Below, piece by piece: positions 63,571-64,000 of a stretch of 64,000 nucleotides of DNA (position 1 is its first letter; each line of letters starts with the position of its first letter). The DNA is from an uncultured Alphaproteobacteria bacterium (GTDB lineage: Bacteria; Pseudomonadota; Alphaproteobacteria; RF32; CAG-239), in assembly GCA_944392315.1 (NCBI GenBank), contig CALXWH010000003.1, forward strand, positions 1-64,000, given 5' to 3'. The notes under the pieces are model-generated. The model was not told the DNA's origin. It was given only the letters and a program-made list of their open reading frames with translations, and did no database searches. The translations under genes were made by a program, and so were the position numbers.

Positions 63571-64000
63571 ATGTCGGTAGATGTTAAACATAGTAATCAG
63601 GAACTTTATTTAGTCTTCAACGAAGATGATAAATCAGTTGAAGATGATACTTCTATGCAAGATATTGCCGAGTGGAAAAATCGCGGCGGTAAACAAGTTT
63701 TTTTTAAGTTAGCCAAAGATGGAGTTCCCTATTCTTCTCAGATAGCTGCACAAATTTTCGGATGGGCTAAAAAACTTAAAACTCTTGGCCTTGATGCTAA
63801 TCTTTCGCAGTTACCCAAAAACTTGCAAGAGATGCTTAATCTTGCTCTAAAGGTGGAAAACACGCCGCCGAAAGACAATAGAAACTCACTTCCTCTGCTT
63901 GAAAAAATTGGGAAAAAGAGCCTAATTGTTTTTGAAAAAATTAAATCGGCTTGTCTTTTCATTCATGAAGTAAACTTATCGCTTTTGCGCTTCTTTACCG
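63571..64000 (+). CDS. MlaE-type ABC permease with N-terminal STAS-like region, 5' part
   Basis: The frame opens with ATG 63571 and is still open at the end of the window (143 codons visible). The first ~95 residues look like a STAS-type region as in the alphaproteobacterial MlaE permease of phospholipid or steroid-type transport (family DUF140/MlaE). After that comes a linker that leads to the first amphipathic helix FLHEVNLSLLRFF-like. The membrane part lies outside the window. It follows the PfkB gene with 32 bases and a weak ribosome binding site. The call rests on the N-terminal architecture. Confidence 0.65.
   Translation, partial: MSVDVKHSNQELYLVFNEDDKSVEDDTSMQDIAEWKNRGGKQVFFKLAKDGVPYSSQIAAQIFGWAKKLKTLGLDANLSQLPKNLQEMLNLALKVENTPPKDNRNSLPLLEKIGKKSLIVFEKIKSACLFIHEVNLSLLRFFT

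Overview
The window is an AT-rich chromosomal segment that most likely comes from an anaerobic, fermentative, host-associated alphaproteobacterium. Several independent signs support this. There is a ChpT-type histidine phosphotransferase (the CckA-ChpT-CtrA relay). Two direct-repeat SOS operators of the alphaproteobacterial form GTTC-N7-GTTC lie in front of lexA and a umuC-like gene. The ATP synthase F1 cluster (atpHAGDC) stands without the F0 genes, and an MlaE-type permease with an N-terminal STAS-like region begins at the right edge. HydG ([FeFe]-hydrogenase maturation), acetate kinase, an iron alcohol dehydrogenase and a rubredoxin-first rubrerythrin point to anaerobic fermentation. I infer the lineage from these features; no rRNA gene is present to confirm it. 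I found no tRNA, rRNA, CRISPR array, insertion sequence or prophage.

Layout. 1-510: tail of an unknown gene. 582-10505 (minus): a compact five-gene operon from one clear promoter. It encodes a large protein with a zincin-like HEIAH motif, a Gln/Gly repeat linker and a VWA domain; a MoxR-like AAA+ ATPase; a small protein; and two long, mutually related helical proteins. This is the best candidate for an undescribed system. 10.7-19.0 kb: a GT-C-like membrane protein, a DUF218-like protein, the TrkH potassium channel subunit, dUTPase, unknown proteins and an SOS-controlled Y-family polymerase. 19.0-19.3 kb: a ~79-bp intergenic tandem repeat. 19.4-25.7 kb: a CHAP/NlpC-like protein, a long-leader SPFH protein, a periplasmic EF-hand protein plus DsbA/ScsC-like protein pair, and a P-loop kinase coupled to ackA.

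25.8-35.9 kb: an RsmB-type rRNA methyltransferase, a histidine phosphatase, a DUF805 protein, the lexA-mtnN pair, a second DUF218-like protein, an esterase, two membrane-anchored CgeB-like glycosyltransferase-fold proteins, rubrerythrin and a thioredoxin-fold lipoprotein. 36-44 kb: archaeal/eukaryotic-type ProRS, small unknown proteins, a GNAT acetyltransferase, elbB-hydG and an M16 processing protease. 44-51 kb (minus): a three-gene set of putative outer-membrane protein, iron ADH and GtrII-like membrane protein, then trmFO with two squalene/phytoene-synthase-like genes.

51-64 kb (plus): a secreted protein, chpT-priA, a WG-repeat-like protein, atpHAGDC with an unusual N-terminal extension on the beta subunit, a GT39-like protein, a PfkB-family protein whose catalytic Asp is Asn, and the start of the MlaE permease. 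Many genes have recognisable sigma-70 promoters (TTGAC-like -35, 16-17 bp spacer) and hairpin/T-run terminators, and these define the operon boundaries.
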